A stretch of DNA of 60,685 bases, taken from NCBI GenBank assembly GCA_910574715.1, contig CAJTCH010000027.1:1-60685 (forward strand), in the 5' to 3' direction. Below are positions 35,683-44,126 of this stretch, piece after piece. Both the position numbers and the translations under genes were made by a program. The notes under the pieces are model-generated. The model was not told the DNA's origin and ran no database searches. It was given only the letters and a program-made list of their open reading frames with translations. Positions within the stretch are counted from its first letter, which is position 1. Each line of letters starts with the position of its first letter. This DNA is from Lachnospiraceae bacterium. Its GTDB lineage: Bacteria > Bacillota > Clostridia > Lachnospirales > Lachnospiraceae.

Positions 35683-35931
35683 TTAATTTGCTAAAAATTC
35701 TTCGATCTCTTCTAAGCTTTTTCCGGAAGCAACAAGCAGCTCGGCGGCTTTCTGGATCTCGGCTTGTTTCTGTTGTTTTTCAACCATTGCTTCGTAACGA
35801 ATCTGATCCTTTTTCAGTTGCTTTAGGTTCGCTTTTTCTTGTTTTAATTCAGCAGATAATGATGCGATTCTCTCCTCCGCTGCTTCAATTAATTCAGGAT
35901 AATTCTTTTCTTCTACCTTTCTTCTTGCCAT
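35683..35931 (-). CDS. small coiled-coil protein of unknown function
   Basis: An 82-aa, highly charged protein with heptad-like repeats through most of its length (ELIEAAEERIASLSAELKQ... then KQLKKD, KQQKQAE) and the short tail SLEEIEEFLAN. ATG at 35931 has GGAGG 11 nt upstream; a TTG codon three codons earlier is less likely. The layout (coiled coil, then a helix resembling an 'EEL..FL' end) recalls DUF4315-type proteins of conjugative elements, but I am not sure of the family. It is convergent with gdhA, preceded by about 250 bp of very AT-rich DNA. Confidence 0.6.
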   Translation of the reverse strand: MARRKVEEKNYPELIEAAEERIASLSAELKQEKANLKQLKKDQIRYEAMVEKQQKQAEIQKAAELLVASGKSLEEIEEFLAN

Positions 35932-36131
35932 AATAAACAACCTCCATAATATAATGTAGTTTTAACTTTTGCTTATAATAAAGATATCATTCCTTGGCAA
36001 AAGAGTAAAGTGTTTCGAGGCAATTTCTATTAAAAATTACATTATTTTTCTGTCAAAATAAGGCATCAATTGCCGGTTTTTTTACATAATAAATTGTGAT
36101 AAAAAAAGATTGAAAAAATTGTAAAAAAGTG

Positions 36132-36161
36132 TTGACAAAATATGTATTCTAATAGTATAAT
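36132..36161 (+). promoter_or_regulatory. promoter of the tRNA-Val/tRNA-Met unit
   Basis: TTGACA (36132-36137), an 18-nt spacer and TATAAT (36156-36161), a perfect match to both hexamers. Confidence 0.88.
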
Positions 36162-36197
36162 AGCAAAGCAGGTTCGAGATAAGAGCTTCGCAAATAT

Positions 36198-36270
36198 GGG
36201 ATCTTAGCTCAGCTGGGAGAGCATCTGCCTTACAAGCAGAGGGTCATAGGTTCGAGCCCTATAGGTCCCA
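36198..36270 (+). tRNA. tRNA-Val (anticodon UAC)
   Basis: Full cloverleaf: acceptor GGGATCT/AGGTCCC, anticodon stem TCTGC/GCAGA with loop CTTACAA giving anticodon UAC, and T-arm ATAGG-TTCGAGC-CCTAT. The CCA end is not encoded. This tRNA would read the GUA codon proposed as the specifier of the ilvBN T-box at 5779-5781. Confidence 0.96.
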
Positions 36271-36302
36271 TTAACAACAATAATTGTTGTTTAATTGAAT
36301 AT

Positions 36303-36376
36303 GGCGGGATAGCTCAGTTGGCTAGAGCACACGGTTCATACCCGTGGTGTCGCTGGTTCAAATCCAGTTCCCGCTA
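36303..36376 (+). tRNA. tRNA-Met (anticodon CAU)
   Basis: Acceptor GGCGGGA/TCCCGCT with a terminal G-U pair, anticodon stem CACGG/CCGTG with loop TTCATAC giving CAU, and T-arm GCTGG-TTCAAAT-CCAGT. A CAU anticodon can be elongator Met, initiator Met or Ile2; the paired acceptor end argues against initiator. CCA is not encoded. Confidence 0.92.
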
Positions 36377-36386
36377 CTTTCAAAAG

Positions 36387-36409
36387 AGTCTGTTTATACA
36401 GACTTTTTC
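36387..36409 (+). terminator. intrinsic terminator after the tRNA pair
   Basis: AGTCTGT (36387-36393) pairs perfectly with ACAGACT (36398-36404) with a TTAT loop, followed by a T-run. Confidence 0.87.
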
Positions 36410-36558
36410 TTTTGCATTTTTTCAGATACGCGGATGTACTATATACAAAAAATATGAAATCCTTTATAATGGAGATCATGTATTCAGTGTACTAGCATAG
36501 ACAGCAAAAAGTCGGTTAACAATAAGCGTAGATGAGAGCGGAAAGGAGAGAATGTTTT

Positions 36559-37128
36559 ATGAGAATTGGAATGGGATATGACGTTCATCGGCTGGTGGAA
36601 GACAGGGATCTGATTATTGGAGGTGTGAAGATACCATATGAGAGAGGGCTTCTGGGACATTCGGATGCGGATGTGCTTCTGCATGCCATTATGGATGCGC
36701 TGCTTGGGGCGGCGGCGCTTGGAGATATTGGGAAGCATTTCCCGGATACGGATCCTGCGTATAAAGGCATTTCCAGTATCAAGTTATTGGGGCATGTGGG
36801 AGAATTGATTGAAAAAGAGCTCTATGTCATCGGGAATATTGACGCCACGATCATAGCCCAGAGACCGAAGATGGCGCCGCATATTGAGCTGATGCGCGCC
36901 AATATAGCAGAGACTCTGCATCTGGAGATCAGTCAGGTGAATATTAAGGCGACGACCGAGGAGGGACTTGGATTCACCGGAACCGGAGAAGGGATCTCGG
37001 CACAGGCGGTCGCTTGCCTGCATACGATCGCGAATTACAGCTATGCGGCGGGAACGGAGGAAGGCAGATGCGAGGGGTGCGGCGGATGCCCGCATAGAAT
37101 AGCCGATGAGAACGAGAAGAGAGGATAA
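36559..37128 (+). CDS. ispF: 2-C-methyl-D-erythritol 2,4-cyclodiphosphate synthase
   Basis: A 189-aa enzyme of the MEP isoprenoid pathway. Metal-binding and core motifs are GMGYDVHRL (residues 4-12), [20 protein letters not shown] (from about residue 34), [11 protein letters not shown], and [15 protein letters not shown] near residue 135. The core should end near residue 160; here about 28 extra residues follow, with three cysteines at 171, 174 and 177 in [11 protein letters not shown]. The start at 36559 has AAAGGAGAG. The tail is atypical and could bind a metal or an Fe-S centre. The gene directly precedes the GNAT gene. Confidence 0.94.
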   Translation: MRIGMGYDVHRLVEDRDLIIGGVKIPYERGLLGHSDADVLLHAIMDALLGAAALGDIGKHFPDTDPAYKGISSIKLLGHVGELIEKELYVIGNIDATIIAQRPKMAPHIELMRANIAETLHLEISQVNIKATTEEGLGFTGTGEGISAQAVACLHTIANYSYAAGTEEGRCEGCGGCPHRIADENEKRG

Positions 37129-37134
37129 GAAGAT

Positions 37135-38136
37135 TTGGAAGTAAGAAAACTTGAGCAGAAAGAGCATAGGGATACCAGATCCCTGTATGAGGAGGTATTC
37201 AGCGAGGACAGTGCGTCTTTTGTGGATTATTATTATAGTGAGAAGACTAAGGATAACCAGGTCTATGCCGTAGAGGAGGACGACGGGATCCGCGCCATGC
37301 TCCATCTGAATCCGTACAGGATTTGGGTCAATGGAAGCGTGAAGGAAGTGAATTATATCGTTGCTGTCGCGACGCAGGAAGAATACCGCAAGCGGGGGTA
37401 TATGGCAGCGCTTTTGAAGAGATCTCTTAAGGATATGTATGAGGCAGGAGAGGCATTCACGTTCCTGATGCCGGCGTCCGAGCGTATCTACCTGCCCTTT
37501 GATTTCCGGACGGTCTATGAACAGGACCGGAAATTCTATAGGGAGGAGGACGAGGCGATACCGGGGATCAGCATTACAGATGCAGCCGCGGCAGACTGCA
37601 AAGGCTTGGCCGAGGCTGCGAATCAGGAGCTGTCTGGAAGCTGCCAGGTATTTGCAGTTAGGGATGAGGCGTATTATGAGAGGCTGATCCGGGAATATGA
37701 CAGCGACGGAGGGAAGCTTAAGATATATCGAAGAGATGATAAGATCGTAGACTGCAGAGGATATTACCCGCAGGAGGAAGAGGACGGGACACCGAAGATC
37801 ATGGTGAGGATCGTGGATGTCAGAAGGATGCTGATGTCCCTGTCCCTTCGTTCCCTTGCGGGGGCCTGCTTTTGTGTGACGGATCCGCTGATCGAAGAGA
37901 ATAACCGCTGTATCGTGATCACAGGGACGGAATATTCCGGAGTGATGCTGATGGATGGGAAAGAAGAGAACTCGGAAGGGACGATCAGAGTTGCGGCGTT
38001 GGCAAGCCTTGTATTTGGCGCGAAGACGGTGGAGGAAGTATGCCTGGAAGAAGGCGTCTTGATGACAGACAGGCTGAGAGAAGAGCTTGGGAAGATTATC
38101 CCGCTGTCGAAGATCTGTCTGAATGAGACAGTGTGA
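37135..38136 (+). CDS. Eis-like GNAT N-acetyltransferase
   Basis: A 333-aa protein with an N-terminal GNAT domain (acetyl-CoA site around VATQEEYRKRGYMAALLKR, about residues 81-99), a second GNAT-like central domain, and a C-terminal sterol-carrier-like domain, as in the Eis family. That family acetylates lysines or aminoglycosides; the substrate here is unknown. Translation probably starts at TTG (37135) behind GAGAGGAT, since the next ATG would remove the start of the fold. It begins 6 nt after ispF, so the two are co-transcribed. Confidence 0.82.
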   Translation: MEVRKLEQKEHRDTRSLYEEVFSEDSASFVDYYYSEKTKDNQVYAVEEDDGIRAMLHLNPYRIWVNGSVKEVNYIVAVATQEEYRKRGYMAALLKRSLKDMYEAGEAFTFLMPASERIYLPFDFRTVYEQDRKFYREEDEAIPGISITDAAAADCKGLAEAANQELSGSCQVFAVRDEAYYERLIREYDSDGGKLKIYRRDDKIVDCRGYYPQEEEDGTPKIMVRIVDVRRMLMSLSLRSLAGACFCVTDPLIEENNRCIVITGTEYSGVMLMDGKEENSEGTIRVAALASLVFGAKTVEEVCLEEGVLMTDRLREELGKIIPLSKICLNETV

Positions 38137-38165
38137 TGAGAATACGTTTGTACACCACATTTTGC

Positions 38166-38208
38166 AGTTTGGGACGTAGTAAAATGGTAGTTTACTATGT
38201 CCCAAACT
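38166..38208. repeat. 18-bp palindrome, copy 2 of a dispersed element
   Basis: AGTTTGGGACGTAGTAAA (38166-38183) pairs with 38191-38208 with one G-U pair; the 7-nt loop differs from copy 1 at 16320-16360. It lies 30 nt after the GNAT gene and directly before the direct repeats of the DedA promoter. Confidence 0.85.
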
Positions 38209-38278
38209 CATCTTAAACGTATCTTTAGAATATCTTTAGATTTTCATGACAACTCTCTTAAGATTTTTTGGGTATGAT
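38209..38278 (+). promoter_or_regulatory. tandem 11-bp direct repeats at the dedA/two-component promoter
   Basis: CATCTTAAACG (38209), TATCTTTAGAA (38220), TATCTTTAGAT (38231) and, more weakly, CTCTCTTAAGA (38253) are phased at 11 or 22 bp. A -10 box TATGAT lies at 38273-38278, with no good -35. Direct repeats of 11-bp period overlapping a weak -35 are the classic target of OmpR/PhoB-type activators, and such a regulator is encoded two genes downstream, at 38887. Confidence 0.62.
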
Positions 38279-38312
38279 GATTACATCAAGAAACAAAGGA
38301 GGAGATGCAGCT

Positions 38313-38822
38313 ATGTCAGTTCAGGTACTTACCCAATATTTCACACAATATGGAGCTATATTCGTATTTGTGATCGTTCTGCTGGAGTATATGAATCTTC
38401 CGGGTTTCCCGGCGGGTGTGATCATGCCGCTGGCGGGAATATGGGCGGCAAAGGGCGCGATCAGTTTCCCAATGGTGATACTGCTCTCGGTAGCGGCGGG
38501 ACTTCTTGGAAGCTGGATCTTGTATTTCCTTGGAAGGCTTGGAGGCGACGCGTTCTTCCGGTTCTATGCCAGGAAGTTCCCTGGGCAGAAGGCGCTGATC
38601 GAGAAGAACTTAGAGGCGCTTAGGAGACGGGGGGCTGTGGGAGTATTCTTAGGAAAGCTGGTTCCGATGATACGGACGCTGATCTCGATTCCGGCGGGAA
38701 TGATCTCCATGGAGTTTGGGAGGTATACTTTAAGTTCCGCCTTAGGGGTACTGGTCTGGAACACGGTATTTATTGGAGCAGGATATATGATGGGGGACAC
38801 GGTGTGGAGGATATTAGCATGA
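38313..38822 (+). CDS. DedA family membrane protein
   Basis: A 169-aa integral membrane protein. DedA features are the re-entrant PGFPAGVIMPLAG segment (about residue 34), GLLGSWILYFLGRLGG (about 65) and the FLGKLVPMIRTLISIPAGM motif (about 114-132). Family members flip lipids such as undecaprenyl phosphate or phosphatidylethanolamine and affect resistance to cationic peptides. The start has AAAGGAGGAG. It is the first gene before a two-component system and probably shares its transcript, which suggests envelope-stress control. Confidence 0.88.
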   Translation: MSVQVLTQYFTQYGAIFVFVIVLLEYMNLPGFPAGVIMPLAGIWAAKGAISFPMVILLSVAAGLLGSWILYFLGRLGGDAFFRFYARKFPGQKALIEKNLEALRRRGAVGVFLGKLVPMIRTLISIPAGMISMEFGRYTLSSALGVLVWNTVFIGAGYMMGDTVWRILA

Positions 38823-38886
38823 TGCGGCAGATTACATTGACTGTGAGTATAATACGAATCAGTCAGAGAAAGGAAATGGAGCAGTA

Positions 38887-39603
38887 ATGGAGACGAATCA
38901 GATCAATCATGTATTAATCGTGGAGGATGACAAAGAGATACGCGAAGGAGTGGAGATCTATCTAAGGAGCCAGGGGTACGAGGTATTCCAGGCGGCGGAT
39001 GGAGTCGAGGGACTTGCGGTCATTGAGAAGGAGGAGATCCACCTGGCTATCGTAGACGTGATGATGCCTAAGATGGACGGGATACAGATGACCATCAAGC
39101 TTAGGGAGAAGCATGATTTTCCTGTGATCTTCCTGTCGGCAAAATCAGAAGAGGTGGATAAGATACTGGGGCTTAACATGGGCGCTGATGATTATGTGAC
39201 GAAGCCATTTACTCCGATGGAGCTTCTGGCAAGGGTGAATTCTCAGATGAGGAGATACCGCAAGTTCCTGGAGAAATTAGGCGGCAGGGATAAAGGTGAG
39301 AATGTTCATACGATCGGCGGATTGGAGATCAATGAGGACTCTGTGGAGGCATTCATCGACGGGGAGCCGGTGAAGCTTACACCTATCGAGTATAAGATTC
39401 TGCTGCTTCTGATGAAGAACCCAGGAAGGGTCTTCTCGGCGGAAGAGATCTATGAACGGGTGTGGAACGAGCGGGCTGTGAATACGGATACGATCATGGT
39501 ACATGTGAGAAATATCCGTGAGAAGATAGAGATCAATCCAAAGGATCCAAAATATTTAAAGGTGGTGTGGGGTGTTGGGTACAAAATTGAAAAACAACCG
39601 TAA
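38887..39603 (+). CDS. OmpR/PhoB family response regulator
   Basis: A 238-aa protein with a receiver domain (phosphoacceptor D57 in IVDVMMPKMDG, K106-type lysine in VTKPF) and a C-terminal winged helix (LTPIEYKILLLLMKNPGRVFS, about residues 163-183, then VMVHVRNIREKI-like recognition helix). It resembles the VanR/PhoP group. The following kinase gene starts inside its 3' end. Phased direct repeats upstream of dedA are a likely binding site, which would make the operon autoregulated. Confidence 0.93.
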   Translation: METNQINHVLIVEDDKEIREGVEIYLRSQGYEVFQAADGVEGLAVIEKEEIHLAIVDVMMPKMDGIQMTIKLREKHDFPVIFLSAKSEEVDKILGLNMGADDYVTKPFTPMELLARVNSQMRRYRKFLEKLGGRDKGENVHTIGGLEINEDSVEAFIDGEPVKLTPIEYKILLLLMKNPGRVFSAEEIYERVWNERAVNTDTIMVHVRNIREKIEINPKDPKYLKVVWGVGYKIEKQP

Positions 39604-41647
39604 ACTGACAATCGTATTGATTCTCCTGTCGATCGTGATTCCGGTATTCATAATAATGGGCCAGTATTGGAACTGGTATGTGAATGCGGAGGTGATCGAA
39701 GAGAATTCCGATCATTCAGCTGTTGTATCGGAGGAGTTCCTGGAGACGTTCCTGGATGCAGGATATATTCTCTACAATATGGAGAACGGAAGGGACCGCG
39801 ACCCGGAAGTGGTGAAGGAGATCTTGCAGCAGAATAGCGGTAGAATGTCGGCCTATGAGAGGATCTATCCGTTTCTTGATTACCGTGTCAAGGATGAGGA
39901 TGGGAATGACGTGGCCAAGAGTACGGCGGATTCCGAGCGGACGGTGGGGGAGAATAATCTGTCTTCCTTTGCGCTTGGGATGGTGATCTCCTATGACAAA
40001 TATGGTGAAATCGATGTTCGGATCAAAGAAGGGGAATACAAGACAGAACAAAGTGTTGCATTCCGGGAAGTGATCAGCAGATATGATGATTCGGACTGGG
40101 AAATGGAAATTTACGATGAAGAGACGGAGGAGTGGGAGACGATCCGTCTGGAGCAGCCGAAGAATCGGACCTATATCTACGGAATGACAGAAGAGAATCT
40201 TCAGGCTTATATTGATAATAACTGGTATACGGGATATGATGCGGCGGATTCTATGATAAATCTTGTGATCATCCTGGTATTGGTGACGACGGTTCTTGCA
40301 TGGATACTTCCGGTGCTTCCTGTCTGGCAGTTAGAAGAGAGAGGATTCCTTAAGGTACCGTTTGAGGCGGTGGCGATCGTATGTCTTGCCATGGCAGGGA
40401 TCCTTGGAGAGAATCTGTGGTGGATTGCAGAACGGGCAGGGGGAACACCGGATATCATTGATTTCCTGATATGGGTGGTTGTATTTGCCGTGACGTTCTG
40501 GGCGGCGACATGTCTAAGACAGGTGTATACGATGGGAGCCAGAGCTTATATGAAGGAACGGCTGCTGTGCGTCCGGTATTGGAAGTATGTCCGGCGGGCG
40601 TGGCAGTATGCGGCCGGGAAGATGAAGAAGTGGGCCGGTAAATGTTATCATTTTATAGACCGGATTGATTTGAGCGAAAGGAATAATCAGACCATCTTCA
40701 AGATCGTAGCGGTGAATTTCATTGTTCTTGCGCTGATCTGTACCATGTGGCTTGGAGGGATTTTTGCATTGGTGGTCTATTCGGGGGTACTGTTCGGGCT
40801 GCTCCGGAAGTACTTTACCGATCTGCAGGAAAAATATGCGGTGCTTCTTAAGGCGACCGGTGAGATCGCGAAGGGGAATCTGGACATAGAGATCACAGAG
40901 GATCTGGGGATATTCAGCCCGTTCAAGCAGGAGATCCAGAAGATCCAGACGGGATTCAAGAAGGCGGTGGACGAAGAGGTGAAGAGTCAGCGGATGAAGA
41001 CGGAGCTGATCACGAATGTGTCTCATGACCTGAAGACTCCTCTTACGGCAATCATCACGTATGTGAACCTTCTGAAGGATGAGAAGGACGAGGAGAAGCA
41101 GAGGGGCTATATCGAGGTTCTTGAGAGGAAATCGCTGCGGCTTAAGGTGCTGATCGAGGATCTCTTCGAGGTCAGCAAGGCGAGCAGCAAGAACGTGACT
41201 CTGAACATTGTGGATGTGGATGTGGTGAATCTGTTCAAACAGGTGAAACTTGAACTGGAGGATAAGATTGCGGGAGCGGACCTGGATTTCCGCTGTACCT
41301 ATCCCGAGGATAAGATCGTGGCGAGGCTTGACAGCCAGAAGACATACCGGGTGTTCGAGAATCTGCTTGTCAATGTGATCAAGTATGCGATGCCTCATAC
41401 GCGGGTATATATAGAGATACTGGAAGAAGGCGGGGAGGCTGTGGTCAGGATGAAGAATGTGTCGGCGTCGGAGCTTGATTTTAACCCAGAGGAGCTCACA
41501 GAGCGGTTTGTACGCGGAGACGCATCCAGGAATACCGAAGGGTCCGGGCTTGGTCTTGCAATCGTGAAGAGCTTCGTGGAGCTGCAGCGCGGGAAATTCA
41601 AGATTGAGACAGAGGCAGATCTATTCAAAACAGAGGTAAGATTTTAG
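39572..41647 (+). CDS. membrane sensor histidine kinase
   Basis: A 691-aa kinase paired with the regulator at 38887. One helix (about residues 13-33) is followed by a roughly 180-residue extracellular domain, then helices near 228-250, 262-282, 295-315 and 375-410. After a HAMP-like linker come HisKA with H485 (TNVSHDLKTPLTA) and an HATPase domain (NLLVNVIKYAM, GSGLGLAIVKSF). The reading frame begins with GTG at 39572, overlapping the regulator by 32 nt; a TTG a few codons later is possible. The multi-helix middle region is unusual for simple VanS-type kinases and suggests a membrane-embedded sensor. Confidence 0.9.
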   Translation: MLGTKLKNNRKLTIVLILLSIVIPVFIIMGQYWNWYVNAEVIEENSDHSAVVSEEFLETFLDAGYILYNMENGRDRDPEVVKEILQQNSGRMSAYERIYPFLDYRVKDEDGNDVAKSTADSERTVGENNLSSFALGMVISYDKYGEIDVRIKEGEYKTEQSVAFREVISRYDDSDWEMEIYDEETEEWETIRLEQPKNRTYIYGMTEENLQAYIDNNWYTGYDAADSMINLVIILVLVTTVLAWILPVLPVWQLEERGFLKVPFEAVAIVCLAMAGILGENLWWIAERAGGTPDIIDFLIWVVVFAVTFWAATCLRQVYTMGARAYMKERLLCVRYWKYVRRAWQYAAGKMKKWAGKCYHFIDRIDLSERNNQTIFKIVAVNFIVLALICTMWLGGIFALVVYSGVLFGLLRKYFTDLQEKYAVLLKATGEIAKGNLDIEITEDLGIFSPFKQEIQKIQTGFKKAVDEEVKSQRMKTELITNVSHDLKTPLTAIITYVNLLKDEKDEEKQRGYIEVLERKSLRLKVLIEDLFEVSKASSKNVTLNIVDVDVVNLFKQVKLELEDKIAGADLDFRCTYPEDKIVARLDSQKTYRVFENLLVNVIKYAMPHTRVYIEILEEGGEAVVRMKNVSASELDFNPEELTERFVRGDASRNTEGSGLGLAIVKSFVELQRGKFKIETEADLFKTEVRF

Positions 41648-41693
41648 TGTGACTTTCAGGCTGCCAGGAAAGTATACTGGTTCATTAAAATAT

Positions 41694-41717
41694 AACAGGG
41701 GTGTAAAAACCCCTGTT
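41694..41717. terminator. bidirectional terminator between the kinase and LysR genes
   Basis: AACAGGGGT (41694-41702) pairs perfectly with ACCCCTGTT (41709-41717), loop GTAAAA, between two convergent genes. Confidence 0.78.
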
Positions 41718-41722
41718 GTGTT

Positions 41723-42601
41723 CTAAGTATGTTCTGCCACAAATGTCTTAAAATTCTGGACCACGGGCGCCTGATACACATTCTTCAAGGTCGCCATATA
41801 GAATGTCCTCTCCCAGCCTGGTTTTACGATCTCAATCGTCTTGACGGGCATATAGTCAAGGATCGGCATCCGCGGGACTACTGCGATCCCAAATCCTTCG
41901 CTGACAAGACCGGCAACAGCCTGATCTTCTTCCAGGGCATATTCGCTCTGAGGGTATCCGCCGCACATTTCGAATAATCTGTCTATCACGGGTCTTAAGC
42001 TGCTCTGCTTAGAGAAAATGACCTGCGAGTAAGACAGAGTTTCATGAAGGCCGATGGAATCCCGGTCTTCTAAAGGATGTCCTTTTGGGACGATCAGCAC
42101 CAGTTCCTGGCGGGAAATCGGGGTAAACTCAATAAGTGGCTCATTATCCATCATGGAACAGAAGGCGATATCATACTGCCGTTCTTTCAAACCTTTGATA
42201 ATGTCCGGAGTTAAGCCGGTAGAGGTGTGAAAGTGAAAATGAATGTCCTTATTGGGGTTTGAATCCAGAAAATCCTTTACAAACTTAGGGACGATAGAGC
42301 TTAGATTGCGAAGCATGCCGATATCAATGCGTCCTTCTCCCAGTCCGGTCATCTTAAGCTTATTCACGCTGGAATCCAGCATCTCAAGAGACTGTTCTAC
42401 GTCTGTCAGGAATGCCTGGCCGCATTTGGTCAGAGCTACATTGCGTCCATCCTTTTCGAATAATTTGACTCCCAGTTCTTTTTCAAGAGAGGAGATTGCA
42501 TGGCTTAGGCTAGGTTGAGTAATGGACAGGATCTCGGCTGCCTTCGTATAATGCTCTAGGTGCGCCAGTGTCACAAAATACCTGAGATGATAAAGATTCA
42601 T
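41723..42601 (-). CDS. LysR family transcriptional regulator
   Basis: A 292-aa regulator. The N-terminal helix-turn-helix (YFVTLAHLEHYTKAAEILSITQPSLSHAI, split about residues 8-36) and the following LEKELGVKLFEKDGRNVALT are typical. The C-terminal part is the periplasmic-binding-protein-like effector domain (about 90-290). It resembles CidR/YwqM-type regulators. It is divergent from the DUF5662 gene, which may be its target. The effector is unknown. Confidence 0.92.
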   Translation of the reverse strand: MNLYHLRYFVTLAHLEHYTKAAEILSITQPSLSHAISSLEKELGVKLFEKDGRNVALTKCGQAFLTDVEQSLEMLDSSVNKLKMTGLGEGRIDIGMLRNLSSIVPKFVKDFLDSNPNKDIHFHFHTSTGLTPDIIKGLKERQYDIAFCSMMDNEPLIEFTPISRQELVLIVPKGHPLEDRDSIGLHETLSYSQVIFSKQSSLRPVIDRLFEMCGGYPQSEYALEEDQAVAGLVSEGFGIAVVPRMPILDYMPVKTIEIVKPGWERTFYMATLKNVYQAPVVQNFKTFVAEHT

Positions 42602-42741
42602 AGGAGCTCTCCTTTCTTCCTTTCTTCATTTGTCTGACCATATATTATCATGAACCTTGAAGAAAATCTATCGATTATTTGTTTTTAATTAGTGAAAATC
42701 TATGATATAATAGTTCCAAAGTTAAGGAGATGCGGGAAGAT

Positions 42742-43302
42742 ATGAAAGCGTGGCAACATTTCAAGACAATCAATCATCACAGGAGACTGGTCAGGGAGGG
42801 ATGTTTTAAGGTAGGTCTGTATCGGCAGGGGATCTGTCATGATCTGTCAAAATATATGCCTTCTGAGTTCCTGATTGGATGTAAGTATTACCAGGGAACC
42901 AGAAGCCCTAATAATGCGGAGCGGGAGATCAAGGGATATTCTGCCGCCTGGCTGCACCACAAGGGGAGGAACAGGCATCATTACGAATACTGGCTTGATT
43001 ACAGCGTGGATTCCAAGCAGGGGATCATCGGTATGAAGATGCCGGTGAAGTATGTGGTTGAGATGTTCATGGACCGTATTGCTGCCTGTAAGACTTACCA
43101 GGGAAGCAGCTATAATGACGGCAGCCCTCTTGAATATTACGAGAAGGGAGCGGCAAGGCTTGGACCGATGGTGCACCCAGACACGGCGAAGCTTCTGCAT
43201 CATCTGCTTAAAATGTTGGCAAGAGAAGGTGAGGAGAAGACGTTTACTTATATCCGGCGTAAGATTTTGAAAAAGTTGAAAAAATATGAATATTTTTGTT
43301 GA
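42742..43302 (+). CDS. DUF5662 family protein
   Basis: A 186-aa protein of an uncharacterised clostridial family, with many conserved histidines: WQHFKTINHHRRLV at the start, HDLSKYMPSEF (about residue 33), WLHHKGRNRHHYEYWLDY (about residues 71-88). The HD and HH pairs suggest a metal-dependent, possibly HD-like phosphohydrolase fold, but this is inference. Two in-frame ATGs exist: 42730 touches the AAGGAG, so 42742 is preferred. The stop codon lies within the -35 region of the tRNA-Leu promoter. Confidence 0.75.
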   Translation: MKAWQHFKTINHHRRLVREGCFKVGLYRQGICHDLSKYMPSEFLIGCKYYQGTRSPNNAEREIKGYSAAWLHHKGRNRHHYEYWLDYSVDSKQGIIGMKMPVKYVVEMFMDRIAACKTYQGSSYNDGSPLEYYEKGAARLGPMVHPDTAKLLHHLLKMLAREGEEKTFTYIRRKILKKLKKYEYFC

Positions 43303-43327
43303 CATGTAAGGCGTTCTGTAGTATTAT
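43299..43327 (+). promoter_or_regulatory. promoter of tRNA-Leu
   Basis: TTGACA (43299-43304), a 17-nt spacer and TATTAT (43322-43327). The -35 box overlaps the DUF5662 stop codon. Confidence 0.82.
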
Positions 43328-43354
43328 ACTCTTCGGACGGTTGATACGTCACTT

Positions 43355-43438
43355 GCGGAAGTGTCGGAACTGGCAGACGAGCAAGACTAAGGATCTTGTA
43401 GCTTTCGAGCTGTGTGGGTTCAAGTCCCATCTTCCGCA
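43355..43438 (+). tRNA. tRNA-Leu (anticodon AAG)
   Basis: Class II tRNA: acceptor GCGGAAG/CTTCCGC, anticodon stem CAAGA/TCTTG with loop CTAAGGA giving anticodon AAG, long variable arm AGCT-TTCG-AGCT, and T-arm GTGGG-TTCAAGT-CCCAT. CCA is not encoded. An A at position 34 implies either inosine or unmodified A reading CUN codons, which is uncommon in bacteria. The decayed region begins just downstream. Confidence 0.94.
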
Positions 43439-43452
43439 GTGGTTAAAAGTGT

Positions 43453-43488
43453 GGGAAACCTCAATTTTATTGAGGTTTCCCCATTTTT
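43453..43488 (+). terminator. intrinsic terminator after tRNA-Leu
   Basis: GGGAAACCTCAA (43453-43464) pairs perfectly with TTGAGGTTTCCC (43470-43481), followed by ATTTTTT. Confidence 0.9.
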
Positions 43489-43608
43489 TGTTACTGAAAT
43501 AATTGGTTACAATCGGTTACACTTTTCAATAAGTCCATCCGAGAGTGCAGTCAGAGGGCTTGTGACGGGTACAGTAGATGTGCAAATTCTCAAACCATTA
43601 CTGCCGCT

Positions 43609-44126
43609 ATGTTCCAGACTATGCAGGAAGCCATGAAAGACCACCAGCAGGAGCCGCTTTCGATGGATGATGCAGCTGCTATGATTGCCGGACAGGTCGG
43701 GCAGCTTGTTCCGATGGACGAGGCAAAGATCGAGGACAGCGATAAGATTATGGGACTTACGATCGATGCAGACGATTATATAACGAAACCGTTTAATCCT
43801 TTAGAGGTTGCGGCAAGAGTAAAAACACAGTTAAGGCGTTATCAGAATTATAACAATCCGAATTTGAGCCAGCCTGAAGAAAAAGACGAGTATGACATCA
43901 GAGGATTGCTGATAAACAGAACCAGCCATAAGTGCTATGCGGACATCAGGGCAAAGTTGTTGATTCAGAGGAATTATTTGAAGCCGTGTGGAAAGAAAAA
44001 TATTTCCGCAACAGCAACAATACAGTCATGGCGCATATTGGGCGGATTCGCGAAAAATTAAATGAGCCTCCAAAGAATCCGAAGTTCATTAAAACTGTTT
44101 GGGGAGTAGGATATGAAATTGAATAA
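43609..44126 (+). pseudogene. broken VanR-like response regulator fused to a foreign N-terminus
   Basis: From about 43737 the frame reads as the second half of a VanR-type regulator: [21 protein letters not shown], then the linker [15 protein letters not shown] and SHKCY. The receiver's phosphoacceptor region is missing. In its place is an unrelated segment ([18 protein letters not shown]...) I cannot identify. After SHKCY roughly 20 residues of the winged helix are lost and the frame shifts; the C-terminal half resumes in another frame (43932-44126) as [14 protein letters not shown] and ends KTVWGVGYEIE. So there are at least two deletions and a frameshift. The end overlaps the kinase start at 44113, as in intact vanRS pairs. 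Confidence 0.82.

Noticed and set aside
37500..38211. Long minus-strand open frame opposite the GNAT and ispF genes
   Set aside because: It is the antisense shadow of two well-supported genes, with no family resemblance or ribosome site.
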